In this document: positions 5,100-11,392 of the stretch, in pieces
How the letters are laid out: every line of letters begins with the position of its first letter
Numbering within the stretch: position 1 is the stretch's first letter
Origin: a virus
Virus record (IMG/VR): IMGVR_UViG_3300021963_000657
Coordinates: 1 to 23,587 of that record
Length of the DNA: 23,587 nucleotides
Strand: one strand, 5' to 3'
Notes under the pieces: generated by a model
The model's database searches: none
What the model saw: only the letters and a program-made list of their open reading frames with translations
Told to the model about the DNA's origin: nothing
Translations under genes and position numbers: made by a program

Positions 5100-5117
5100 A
5101 AGCCCCCGAAGGGGCTT
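5100..5117 (-). other. Stable UUCG hairpin after the first operon gene
   Basis: On the leftward transcript this reads AAGCCCC-UUCG-GGGGCUU, a seven-pair stem beginning five bases after the stop of 5123-5407. No U-tract follows. It mirrors the hairpin at 1390-1405, including its place between a promoter-proximal gene and the 15-nt leader. Confidence 0.6.
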
Positions 5118-5122
5118 TGGGT

Positions 5123-5407
5123 TTACTTGCTGGTGACCTTCACGCTGAACACAGCGGAAACCTTTGTGAACTTGGCGTATGCCTCTGCGCCAAACTCTTT
5201 GATGAATGCGTCCTTGTCGAACACAGAGCGGTTGCTCTCGATATAGGTGGCCTTGAACAAAGCACCTTCGACAACCTTTGCGCCGCCCTTGCTGGCGCTG
5301 TCCTTGATGCTGTCCTTGATGCCATCGGCTTGCTTGGTAAGGTCGGCAATCTGTGCCAACAAAGCACCGAGTGTGTCTACGCTGTTGAGGTTGAGATCGT
5401 TGTTCAT
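5123..5407 (-). CDS. Promoter-proximal small phage protein, unknown function
   Basis: This 94-residue protein has a leucine- and lysine-rich N-terminal helix (about 8-42, probable coiled coil) followed by a small domain with SNRSVFDKDAFIKEFG and a beta-rich end. It reminds me of small early phage proteins found near nuclease and SSB genes, but I cannot name a family. It has a strong ribosome site (GCGAAGGAACAGCGAC) behind the promoter at 5408-5510 and a UUCG hairpin just after its stop, which favours high expression relative to the genes further down. Confidence 0.75.
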   Translation of the reverse strand: MNNDLNLNSVDTLGALLAQIADLTKQADGIKDSIKDSASKGGAKVVEGALFKATYIESNRSVFDKDAFIKEFGAEAYAKFTKVSAVFSVKVTSK

Positions 5408-5510
5408 GTCGCTGTTCCTTCGCTGGTTCTGCCTTGCACTATTGCTTGGTCAGTGATGGTAGTGTAATTCGGTATTTCACCTTTTTCAACATCTTTGAAA
5501 AAATATTTTC
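5408..5510 (-). promoter_or_regulatory. Leftward sigma-70-like promoter cassette
   Basis: On the minus strand it has TTGAAA (5484-5489) and TACACT (5461-5466) with 17-bp spacing, the best promoter in the window. The A/T block GAAAATATTTTTTCAAAG lies upstream and the leader CAGCGAAGGAACAGCGAC runs to the ATG at 5407. The -35 box spans the stop codon of the upstream gene at 5486-5809. Confidence 0.7.
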
Positions 5511-5809
5511 AACTGTTGCTCTTCCGCAACACCCAGCAATTTGAGGGTGTCGGCCAGCAGAGCGGCCTCGTCGTAGCCGTAGTGCGCCTCAAAGCCTTTC
5601 GTCCCAAGGCCATGCAGGCCCGTAGAGCCGCGATGATGCTCTGGGCATAGCGGTATGACACTGAAGTGCCCAGAACGCCCCCAGCCCCCCGCCAAACGCC
5701 TTGGATGGTGCAACTCAGCGGGCGTGCCCTCGTACCCCATTCGCCTGCATACGGCACAACCCAACTCGGCCACCGCGCTCATGTGCTTCTTTTCCTTCAG
5801 CGTGGTCAT
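5486..5809 (-). CDS. Ref-like HNH-type nuclease
   Basis: This 107-residue protein has a Cys/His layout matching the Ref family (phage P1 recombination enhancement nuclease) and related HNH proteins: Cys18 and Cys21 (CAVC), His34-His35 (ELHHPRR), then IPLCPEHHRGSTGLHG with Cys55, His58 and His59. Ref proteins are RecA-stimulated nucleases that cut DNA at displacement loops. The phage copy is near the minimal size of the C-terminal catalytic domain. The start overlaps the upstream stop by ATGA. In this window it accompanies RusA and a RecB-like nuclease, so a role in recombination or DNA processing is likely. Family assignment rests on motif recognition. Confidence 0.78.
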   Translation of the reverse strand: MTTLKEKKHMSAVAELGCAVCRRMGYEGTPAELHHPRRLAGGWGRSGHFSVIPLCPEHHRGSTGLHGLGTKGFEAHYGYDEAALLADTLKLLGVAEEQQLKIFFQRC

Positions 5810-5967
5810 TCGCCAGCCTCTATGTCTCTAAGCATTTGATGCAAAGCAAACAGTTCTCTTGTTGCTTCCATGCGTTTTTCTTGTATGTGATCCATTGCCT
5901 CACCCAACGCGTTCATTGCACCAAGCAACTCAAAAATCTCTTGTTGAATTTCTTTTTTGGTTTTCAT
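5806..5967 (-). CDS. Small coiled-coil protein, unknown function
   Basis: This 53-residue, highly charged protein is helical along nearly its whole length (KKEIQQEIFELLGAMNA, then MDHIQEKRMEATRELF) and likely forms a coiled coil or dimer. Both ends are ATGA junctions (5964-5967 and 5806-5809), which fixes the start and supports the call despite the short length. It sits just upstream of the Ref-like gene and may be a small partner or regulator of it. That is inference. Confidence 0.75.
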   Translation of the reverse strand: MKTKKEIQQEIFELLGAMNALGEAMDHIQEKRMEATRELFALHQMLRDIEAGE

Positions 5968-6164
5968 TGTCTTGGCGTCCTGTTTTGCATCAACTCGATG
6001 AACTTGGCTTCCTCTTCTGGGTCAATTGGCACAGCGTTGTCCATCAGCGTGCCGTCCTCAACCATCTGGTGTATGTCGGCCAGCATCGCGGCCAACTCTT
6101 CCTCTGTGCCGTCAAAGTTGTCAAAGCAACCCTCGGCAAAAACAACTTTCAGTTTCTCAGTCAT
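5964..6164 (-). CDS. Small acidic protein, unknown function
   Basis: This 66-residue, strongly acidic protein (FDNFDGTEEELAAMLADI, PIDPEEEAKFIELM) has no cysteine cluster or membrane segment. Its acidity resembles that of small phage DNA-mimic inhibitors, but many neutral explanations exist. It is coupled by ATGA to both neighbours (6161-6164 and 5964-5967). Confidence 0.75.
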   Translation of the reverse strand: MTEKLKVVFAEGCFDNFDGTEEELAAMLADIHQMVEDGTLMDNAVPIDPEEEAKFIELMQNRTPRQ

Positions 6165-6973
6165 TGCTTGTCCTTAGTAAGTTCTCGGTCGGGCACATAG
6201 TCGTGAACAATAAAACCATTCTCAATGCTACCTACCCACATTTCAGGTATCCATGTGAAGCCACCCGCGCTTAAACGCCTCATGTGGGCGCGTCGTTTGT
6301 GGCGGGCAGGGCTTGCGTGGGTACCACCCTTATGCGGTTGCTTGACCTGCGGGTCTGGTTTTAACTCAATCGTGTTCCACGAGTAAACCAGTGGCTGGTG
6401 CTTGGCCCTGCGCTTGCGGTTGATGAACCCCATCCCCTTTGCCATATGCGCGGTAACCACCTGCTCAGTGGTATGCGCTCTCAAGTTAATCAAACAAGCG
6501 TAGTTAACCGCGCTGATGCAAGCATCCTCGTAAAGTTTCATAGCATCGCGCTCGGCCATACCGCCTTTTTTCGACGCCTCCATCAGTTTTTGGTGGACGA
6601 CCACATTGGTGCCCTCTGAGGCATCATCCTCACTGCCAACCACTTTTACCCGCTTTTCGGTAACGATCACCAGCGGGCTGTTAAATCCATCGTTTGTCCA
6701 CAGCATAACGGCGGCCCCCTCGTACCCACCAAACTTGATGTATTTGTCATAGGTGAATGCAATGTCAGGCCATGCTGGTTGCATGACCGCCATGTGATCA
6801 GATGGGGTCAAAAACTGGTCGAGGTGCATCATCTGCTTATCCCACCCGTGTTGACGCCCAACGCTTTTTAGTTCTTCTTCGGCATGATCACCAAGTTCTG
6901 TGAAGTCAAACCATGTGTAGTCTGCGGCGTCGAACGCCACCTTCGATGCAAGGTCTGCAACTTTCGGATTCAT
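6161..6973 (-). CDS. Conserved-looking phage protein, unknown function
   Basis: This protein has 270 residues starting at 6973, where ATG overlaps the upstream stop as ATGA and has an AAAGGA ribosome site; the longer frame to 7033 is rejected. The N-terminal two thirds are mixed alpha/beta. The C-terminus contains GGTHASPARHKRRAHMRR followed by WIPEMWVGSIENGFIVHDYV, a His/Arg-rich signature I have seen in phage proteins of unknown function. This part could bind nucleic acid or metal. It lies between the zinc-ribbon gene (6970-7116) and an acidic small gene. No enzyme motif is recognised. Confidence 0.78.
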   Translation of the reverse strand: MNPKVADLASKVAFDAADYTWFDFTELGDHAEEELKSVGRQHGWDKQMMHLDQFLTPSDHMAVMQPAWPDIAFTYDKYIKFGGYEGAAVMLWTNDGFNSPLVIVTEKRVKVVGSEDDASEGTNVVVHQKLMEASKKGGMAERDAMKLYEDACISAVNYACLINLRAHTTEQVVTAHMAKGMGFINRKRRAKHQPLVYSWNTIELKPDPQVKQPHKGGTHASPARHKRRAHMRRLSAGGFTWIPEMWVGSIENGFIVHDYVPDRELTKDKQ

Positions 6974-7116
6974 TGTTTTCCTTTGGTAAAGCCGCCACGG
7001 TTCTTCAAGTCGTGGCAGGTCTGGCATCGCCACTGCGGTGCGCCCTTGCTAGTTCGCACCTGCTTGTCTGCTGGTCGCAGGCGGCACACCTGACAAGTCT
7101 TTGGTTTGTCGGTCAT
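6970..7116 (-). CDS. Small zinc-ribbon protein
   Basis: This 48-residue protein has two CxxC knuckles: CQVC (8-11) and CQTC (31-34), followed by HDLKNRGGF and a basic tail. The four cysteines should bind one zinc ion in a rubredoxin- or HNH-like ribbon. Both ends form ATGA junctions (7113-7116 and 6970-6973). Such mini-proteins in phages can bind DNA, RNA or host RNA polymerase; no specific target can be read from the sequence. Confidence 0.78.
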   Translation of the reverse strand: MTDKPKTCQVCRLRPADKQVRTSKGAPQWRCQTCHDLKNRGGFTKGKQ

Positions 7117-7508
7117 CGTTTCATACCTCGAACAAAGATTGCAAACGATGCGGCGGTGTCACCAAAGGGCATCTTGTCAAACTCTTTTGCAACTTCTTCG
7201 AGAACATCGTTGCGATCAACAGGCATGATAAATTTTTCTTTTGGAAACGCATCACGGTATTTGATGTATTCCTCGTCAAATTCATCGTTGATCTGCTTCA
7301 TCTCGATCTGGCGTTTGCGCCAGCCCTGTGCTTTGTCAATCTCTTCAAACGCTTCATCTTCTGGTGTCTTCATACATATGCTCCACATTGAATAAATTAA
7401 AAAAATAAAACCAAGCACGGCCAACCAGTGGGTGTGCATCTCCCACCCATCCAGCATGACTAGCACCCAGCCAGTCGCCTGCATCACGGTTGCTTGGTAG
7501 GTGTTCAC
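7113..7508 (-). CDS. Membrane-anchored protein with charged cytoplasmic tail
   Basis: This 131-residue protein has hydrophobic sequence around residues 6-19 and again around 28-46 (LAVLGFIFLIYSMW), then a long charged domain (48-131) rich in Glu, Lys and Asp with helical character (FEEIDKAQGWRKRQIEMKQI). The start at 7508 is supported by an ATGA overlap with the upstream gene. It probably sits in the inner membrane with its charged tail in the cytoplasm. Function unknown; a role in host takeover or membrane anchoring of replication is possible. Confidence 0.73.
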   Translation of the reverse strand: MNTYQATVMQATGWVLVMLDGWEMHTHWLAVLGFIFLIYSMWSICMKTPEDEAFEEIDKAQGWRKRQIEMKQINDEFDEEYIKYRDAFPKEKFIMPVDRNDVLEEVAKEFDKMPFGDTAASFAIFVRGMKR

Positions 7509-7840
7509 ATCGTTGCCTTTCCTTCAGCCCTATTGTTCGCCTGCTCAGTGCGCCAAATCTCCACTCTGAGTTCTGCGGCGGTAATGTCCCACTTCAACTT
7601 CTCCTCAATCTCCACCGCCGCTTGTAATCCCTTGAGCAACTCCACCATCTCTGGGTGTGCGTATGCTTCACGCTCCTGCGCCCCGATGGCTGTCTCCATG
7701 CTTCGCTTCATCAATATTCCCTTGAGGGACTTACGATAATGCTCGATGTATGTGCGCTCTGCCTTCGCACGGGCAAAAAGCGCGGCGTGCTTCAGGATGT
7801 AGTCCACCGCCTTGTGTGGGTCTCGCTCTTCAGAACTCAT
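7505..7840 (-). CDS. Conserved helical phage protein, unknown function
   Basis: This 111-residue, almost entirely helical, charged protein begins DPHKAVDYILKHAALFARAKAERTYIEHYRKSL and ends IEEKLKWDITAAELRVEIWRTEQANNR. The pattern is familiar from small phage proteins located near RusA and replication genes, usually annotated as hypothetical. The tryptophan and arginine residues near the end suggest nucleic-acid or protein contact. It overlaps the upstream small membrane gene by 11 bases and the downstream gene by ATGA. Confidence 0.76.
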   Translation of the reverse strand: MSSEERDPHKAVDYILKHAALFARAKAERTYIEHYRKSLKGILMKRSMETAIGAQEREAYAHPEMVELLKGLQAAVEIEEKLKWDITAAELRVEIWRTEQANNRAEGKATM

Positions 7841-7967
7841 AGATGTTCCCCTTGTTTTTGCGGCGTCGCTTGATGATCAACATCACAAAGCCCACAAAAC
7901 AAATCCAAAACATGAAGCCACTCATTGCCATGAATGTCCAAAAAAAATCTCCAAATGATTCAAACAT
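7830..7967 (-). CDS. Tiny single-pass membrane protein
   Basis: This 45-residue protein has a hydrophobic, aromatic helix (residues 8-32, FFWTFMAMSGFMFWICFVGF and on) followed by a very basic tail (KRRRKNKG), so the C-terminus should stay in the cytoplasm. A strong AAGGAG ribosome site precedes the ATG, which directly follows the stop codon of the previous gene (TAA-ATG). The topology would fit a pinholin, small toxin-like or superinfection-exclusion peptide, but no signature decides this. Confidence 0.7.
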   Translation of the reverse strand: MFESFGDFFWTFMAMSGFMFWICFVGFVMLIIKRRRKNKGNIYEF

Positions 7968-8090
7968 TTACTTCTCCTTTTTTTTGTTACACGACCAGTA
8001 ATACCAACACAAAAGAATAGTTGCAATCCAACACAACGCGCCAGACAACATCAACATAATCATAAAAATATTGAAGAGGTCACTCATCAT
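7968..8090 (-). CDS. Tiny single-pass membrane protein
   Basis: This 40-residue protein starts at 8090 (MMSD) or 8087 (MSD). It has one hydrophobic helix (about 5-31, FNIFMIMLMLSGALCWIATI and on) and a basic tail NKKKEK. The stop TAA abuts the ATG of the next tiny membrane gene, so the two are probably made together and may work as a pair. The start region overlaps the end of the upstream gene by about 11 bases. The nearest GGAGG is rather far (12 bases) from the ATG, so coupled translation is likely. Confidence 0.66.
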   Translation of the reverse strand: MMSDLFNIFMIMLMLSGALCWIATILLCWYYWSCNKKKEK

Positions 8091-8238
8091 ATTTTTCTTT
8101 TGCCTCCATCATTGCCTCCGCTTGCCTGTATGCCTCGTATGCAATGTCTTCGTTCCTTGCGTTCTTTGGTGCTGTCTGCAACAGCGAGTGCATCGCAATC
8201 AACGCAATAATGTCAATCCATTCGGGTTCTTGTTTCAT
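8080..8238 (-). CDS. Small helical protein, unknown function
   Basis: This 52-residue protein begins MKQEPEWIDIIALIAMHSLL and continues with a charged helix (NARNEDIAYEAYRQAEAMM). The start overlaps the stop of the RusA gene as ATGA, fixing its frame. A moderately hydrophobic segment lies near the N-terminus but is flanked by charges and is not a clear membrane helix. It sits between RusA and two tiny membrane-protein genes. Function unknown. Confidence 0.72.
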   Translation of the reverse strand: MKQEPEWIDIIALIAMHSLLQTAPKNARNEDIAYEAYRQAEAMMEAKEKYDE

Positions 8239-8582
8239 TCGATCTCCTCGATCTTGATCTTCAACATCCCACCGATGTCTGGTGCCCAGTAGATGCGCAA
8301 GTCAACGATCTGGGAATCATCCTCATACACGCCAGCGTGGGCCAGCCCGTCAAGTGTTGCCTTCAGCAGGTTGTCTAAGTCCCTGCGTCGTTTGTCTGGC
8401 CTCCATGCCTCGATCACCACACGCAGTGAACCCTTGAAGTGCTTCACTGTTTTTTGTAGCGTCATCTGGTCGCCGACCAACTCACGGTACTCGCGGCCTC
8501 GTGCGCTGATGATCATGCGGCCATCAAAGTTGCGCCAGTAGGTGTTGACCGATGGGGGCCACGGCAATGTAATCTCAATCAT
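8235..8582 (-). CDS. rusA: RusA-family Holliday junction resolvase
   Basis: This 115-residue protein matches RusA in length (120 in E. coli). It has the N-terminal PWPPSVNTYWR (7-17) and the catalytic segment RRRDLDNLLKATLDGL with Asp68, Asp70 and Lys74, then YEDDSQI with Asp89, corresponding to E. coli Asp70, Asp72, Lys76 and Asp91. RusA dimers cut four-way DNA junctions symmetrically, resolving recombination and replication intermediates before packaging. It overlaps the upstream gene by 8 bases and the downstream gene by ATGA. All key residues are intact, so it should be active. Confidence 0.94.
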   Translation of the reverse strand: MIEITLPWPPSVNTYWRNFDGRMIISARGREYRELVGDQMTLQKTVKHFKGSLRVVIEAWRPDKRRRDLDNLLKATLDGLAHAGVYEDDSQIVDLRIYWAPDIGGMLKIKIEEIE

Positions 8583-8814
8583 TGAAATCTTCGCTTTCGC
8601 TTATCCAAGCATTGAGAACGAACATCACATCCCTCAAGAATTGTCTTGACTCCTCAGTGTCCCCAGTACGCCCCTCAACAACAAGTTCTCCAGACTTTTT
8701 AAAAAAGAAAAACACAGCCGCCGTGTCTTCTGTATCAGGTGAAGAAAACAATTCGATTAGCCTTTTGTCTGGGCCACCTGCCATAGGGATTGGATCAATA
8801 TTTTCATATTTCAT
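8575..8814 (-). CDS. Small protein, unknown function
   Basis: This 79-residue protein has a central run of four phenylalanines (AAVFFFFKKSGELVVEG) likely forming a beta strand, followed by a charged helix and an acidic C-terminus (SESEDFND). It overlaps the start of rusA by 8 bases. The ribosome site upstream (AGGAT) is modest. No family recognised. Confidence 0.7.
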   Translation of the reverse strand: MKYENIDPIPMAGGPDKRLIELFSSPDTEDTAAVFFFFKKSGELVVEGRTGDTEESRQFLRDVMFVLNAWISESEDFND

Positions 8815-8826
8815 TTTGGTATCCTG

Positions 8827-9081
8827 TTAAAACTGTTTTGGAATTCGATTACGAATTGCCTCAGACAATTCTTCTTGGCTCCACTGCAACGCAAGGTCGG
8901 CACACGCGTTGCGCTCGATTGCAATTGCCTGCTTGCTGGTCTGAATTGCAATTGCCATGATCTCCGCTTTCGCGTCCCTCAGTGCCGCATCAAACTCGGT
9001 CTGTGTGAATAACTTCATGGCCCCAGAGTTGCCAAGTAGTTGCCTTGCTAAAGGGCTAAGTTCAGCGTCTTGCTTTGTCAT
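8827..9081 (-). CDS. Small helical protein, unknown function
   Basis: This protein has 84 residues starting at the ATG at 9081 (MTKQDAEL). An in-frame ATG two codons earlier lies too close to the AAGGAG ribosome site, whereas 9081 gives 7-base spacing and an ATGA overlap with the upstream gene. The C-terminal half is helical with two cysteine-free Ala/Ile-rich stretches and ends in ALQWSQEELSEAIRNRI. It has the look of small phage proteins with a helical coiled-coil N-part. Function unknown. Confidence 0.72.
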   Translation of the reverse strand: MTKQDAELSPLARQLLGNSGAMKLFTQTEFDAALRDAKAEIMAIAIQTSKQAIAIERNACADLALQWSQEELSEAIRNRIPKQF

Positions 9082-9323
9082 TTCCATTCTCCTTCGTTAC
9101 CTCGGTTACCTTTAGACCATTGGTCTCTAACATCCTCTTCAAGTTTCGATTCGGGGTGAAGTTCGTTCCACCCCTTCTTCCACCGCCCAGTGTTGTCACT
9201 GTAGCCACGAAGCCAACGGTATGCACCATCGCGATCTTTAATGCGCATCTTGATGACCTCCCGAACGAGACAACGGTGCATATGCTCACGGTCTCTGGCT
9301 CTTTGCTCCTCTTGGTCATTCAA
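9078..9323 (-). CDS. Small basic Trp-rich protein, unknown function
   Basis: This 81-residue, highly charged protein has four tryptophans in its C-terminal half (YRWLRGYSDNTGRWKKGWNELHP is the core, positions about 35-57). It begins MNDQEEQRARDREHMHR. The start overlaps the stop of the helicase gene's frame neighbour as ATGA (9320-9323), and its own end overlaps the next start as ATGA. A competing frame at 9062-9319 lacks these junctions. It could bind nucleic acid. Function unknown. Confidence 0.72.
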   Translation of the reverse strand: MNDQEEQRARDREHMHRCLVREVIKMRIKDRDGAYRWLRGYSDNTGRWKKGWNELHPESKLEEDVRDQWSKGNRGNEGEWK

Positions 9324-10321
9324 AATCTTCCTCCATTATCAAAAGACATCGGCACGCTGTTGTCGTACTCGACAAACTGTTGGCTCTCTTTGTGATACCA
9401 AAGCGAGTACCAGTCCTCTGCTTCGCCGTTGCGTTGCTTCTCGCACATCAACATGGCATCTGGGATCATCGGATCGACTGGCCCGTTCTGCGCTTGATGC
9501 TCCTTCTTTTTATTGCGCCAGACCATCAACACATTGTCAACTTGGTCGCTGATCGCGCCCGAACCTTTGATGTCGTTTTTGTTTGGCTGAATCTCTTCAC
9601 TTGCCAACTTGCGAATGTGATGAATCAAATGAATGTGAACATTATGGTCACGCGCTAATGCAGTCAACTCATCAACAAACATTTTCTGTGCGTTGTAGTC
9701 GTCTTCACCAGACACACACTTCATCAGCGAGTCAATGAAGATGTGTTGCACACCCAACTCGACGGCGCTGTATCGGGCCACCGCGATGACCTGCTGGGAT
9801 GTCACCGTGCCCTGCTGGTCATACAGCCACAACTTGCCGTGCGAGAAGTCCTGCAACCTTGTGACCAAGTCCATCAAGTGCTGTTGCTTGTTCACATACA
9901 TCGGGTTGTAAATGTTCTCGCCTGCAAACTGGCGAAGCATTCGGGTCAGCGTTCGCTTGGGCTTCATCTCAAACGACGCGATCATTACCCGCTGGTCTTG
10001 CTTGATCAGGTTCAAAGCAATCTGCCCTGTGACCATTGACTTGCCGCCACCGTTGCCGCCAGCGTACAGGGTCACTTCGCCTGCGCGAAACCCAAACCCT
10101 TGGTGCGTCTTCGGCCACGGCATCGTTTGATGTGGCTCCTCCTTGGGGTTGATGAAGTCCTCGCGCACCTCTTCTAAAAATTCCATTGCGCCGCGTACCT
10201 TCTGGCCGACATCGTTGGCCTTGATGTACTTCTCGAAGTCAACCTCATCAGGCTTGACAATCCGAATGCGACGCGCCTCGTCCAATTCCTTGGCCCGTTT
10301 TTGTATCTCAGACACCTGCAT
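9320..10321 (-). CDS. DnaB-type replicative helicase (RecA-fold, SF4)
   Basis: This 333-residue protein has a RecA-like ATPase core: Walker A GGNGGGKS (88-95), SFEM (116-119), Walker B IFIDSL (194-199), HLIHHIRK (231-238), GSGAISDQVDNVLMVWRN (253-270) and KQRNGE (295-300). This is the DnaB C-terminal domain pattern. The usual DnaB N-terminal helical domain is absent; only about 70 residues precede the core, so primase contact must differ from the host enzyme. It should form a hexamer that unwinds the fork. It follows the CHC2 zinc-finger gene (14-base overlap) and the initiator, forming a compact replication set transcribed leftward. Confidence 0.92.
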   Translation of the reverse strand: MQVSEIQKRAKELDEARRIRIVKPDEVDFEKYIKANDVGQKVRGAMEFLEEVREDFINPKEEPHQTMPWPKTHQGFGFRAGEVTLYAGGNGGGKSMVTGQIALNLIKQDQRVMIASFEMKPKRTLTRMLRQFAGENIYNPMYVNKQQHLMDLVTRLQDFSHGKLWLYDQQGTVTSQQVIAVARYSAVELGVQHIFIDSLMKCVSGEDDYNAQKMFVDELTALARDHNVHIHLIHHIRKLASEEIQPNKNDIKGSGAISDQVDNVLMVWRNKKKEHQAQNGPVDPMIPDAMLMCEKQRNGEAEDWYSLWYHKESQQFVEYDNSVPMSFDNGGRF

Positions 10322-10742
10322 ATACCACTACCTCCTCAATTCGCTGTTGTGCCACTTTCAATCGCTCCATGTCCTCATTGCTGAGTTGCTTGCCCTTGCT
10401 CATGTCGTATGCCGCAATCATCACCACCAAGCACTCGAACGACGCAATGCGTAAGAGGTCGCTGGCGTAGAACGCTGGCTTCATGCTGGGCTTACCTGCT
10501 TCAGGCCAGTCCTTGCGTTTGTTGTCTGGTGGGAACAAGTCGTTCATGTCCATGCCGACTGCGCCAACCACATCATGCACCGCGCAACCACCAAAACAAT
10601 GCACCAGCACGCGGCCATCTTCGGTCTCCCGAACTGACAGAGATGGTGACTTGTCCTCGTGTGCTGGGCACTGTGCAGTCCAAGACCCGTTACGGCCCCT
10701 GACCTTGCCTAGACGCGAAACAAAACGCTCGGCTGGGGTCAT
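10308..10742 (-). CDS. CHC2-type primase zinc-finger protein
   Basis: This 144-residue protein has an N-terminal zinc-binding domain typical of DnaG-like primases: CPAH (Cys25, His28) and VHCFGGC (His48, Cys49, Cys53), with SPSLSV between. The rest (about 75-144) is helical and lacks a TOPRIM catalytic core, so this is a stand-alone recognition module rather than a full primase. It may guide the host primase or a second phage subunit to start sites. It is coupled by ATGA to the upstream initiator and overlaps the helicase start. Confidence 0.88.
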   Translation of the reverse strand: MTPAERFVSRLGKVRGRNGSWTAQCPAHEDKSPSLSVRETEDGRVLVHCFGGCAVHDVVGAVGMDMNDLFPPDNKRKDWPEAGKPSMKPAFYASDLLRIASFECLVVMIAAYDMSKGKQLSNEDMERLKVAQQRIEEVVVYAGV

Positions 10743-11392
10743 ATCACCCTCCGCCCTGTTGCCTGCTGTTCGCCTGCATCATCTTCCCAGCGGCGCTGGT
10801 TGATGTAGGTCAGAGGCGCAGGATCAAAACCGCCAGTCCACTGCTCGGTGCGCTTCAGCCTGTTGACGCTGGAGAGTATGGTGTCGGCCACCATGTCGAG
10901 GTCGTGCTTGGCCCACTTCTTCTCGCACTCAGCGCGGGCGACCTTCCTTTTTGACGAAGGCCACGCAGACCAAAACTCGTCGAATCGCGATGTTGTCGGT
11001 GCAACCGACGATATATTCTTATTCTGTTTCTGTATCTGTTTAGGGTTAACCTTCGGTTTCGATTCGGTTACCGATTCGGTTTTCTTCGGCCTGCCGCCTC
11101 GCTTTCCGAGTTGTCGATTATTTTCAACTTGATGTTGATACTTTGCGATTTCAGCATCACAACGACTGTTGCGATACCCATCAACACCCTTGTCAAAAAA
11201 TTCCCCCAAAACCGATTCGGTTATATCCAAATCAAGGCGGATTTTGCGTGCAACCGATTCGGTTTCGAGTGGGATTGGTTTCTCGCTGATGTAGTACAAA
11301 TCAAGCAGGCGGCGGTATGCCAAGTCTTCGGCATCCGATAGGTGGTTGGTGTGTGTGATGTAGTCGCCCAAATAGAATTTGTACCAGATCAC
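10739..11392 (-). CDS. DUF1376-type replication initiator
   Basis: This 217-residue protein has an N-terminal DUF1376-like domain (1-90: WYKFYLGDYITHTNHLSDAE, then AYRRLLDLYY), a basic linker (95-130, GKRGGRPKK and a Gln/Asn/Lys stretch) and a C-terminal helical domain (136-205) beginning FDEFWSAWPSSKRKVARAEC, a pattern seen in phage replication proteins that recruit the helicase. By analogy with lambda O it should bind origin repeats through one domain and load the helicase through the other. Three TESV motifs are encoded by palindromic DNA repeats within the gene itself. Coupled by ATGA at both ends. Confidence 0.82.
   Translation of the reverse strand: MIWYKFYLGDYITHTNHLSDAEDLAYRRLLDLYYISEKPIPLETESVARKIRLDLDITESVLGEFFDKGVDGYRNSRCDAEIAKYQHQVENNRQLGKRGGRPKKTESVTESKPKVNPKQIQKQNKNISSVAPTTSRFDEFWSAWPSSKRKVARAECEKKWAKHDLDMVADTILSSVNRLKRTEQWTGGFDPAPLTYINQRRWEDDAGEQQATGRRVI
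11011..11264. other. Candidate replication origin with iteron-like palindromes
   Basis: Inside the initiator gene, ACCGATTCGGTT occurs at 11070-11081, 11211-11222 and 11253-11264, with a partial copy GATTCGGTT at 11061-11069. Two full copies extend to the 13-bp palindrome AACCGATTCGGTT. An A/T-rich tract (11011-11041) borders the array and could melt first. Lambda-type phages keep their origin iterons inside the initiator gene in the same way. The in-frame reading is Thr-Glu-Ser-Val each time, so protein-level repetition is an alternative. Confidence 0.5.

Noticed and set aside
6913-7395. Plus-strand frame of about 160 codons
   Set aside because: It lies opposite three leftward genes joined by exact ATGA overlaps and has no supporting start signal.
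9062-9319. Alternative minus-strand frame between the helicase and the gene at 8827
   Set aside because: The competing frame at 9078-9323 has ATGA junctions at both ends and more protein-like composition.
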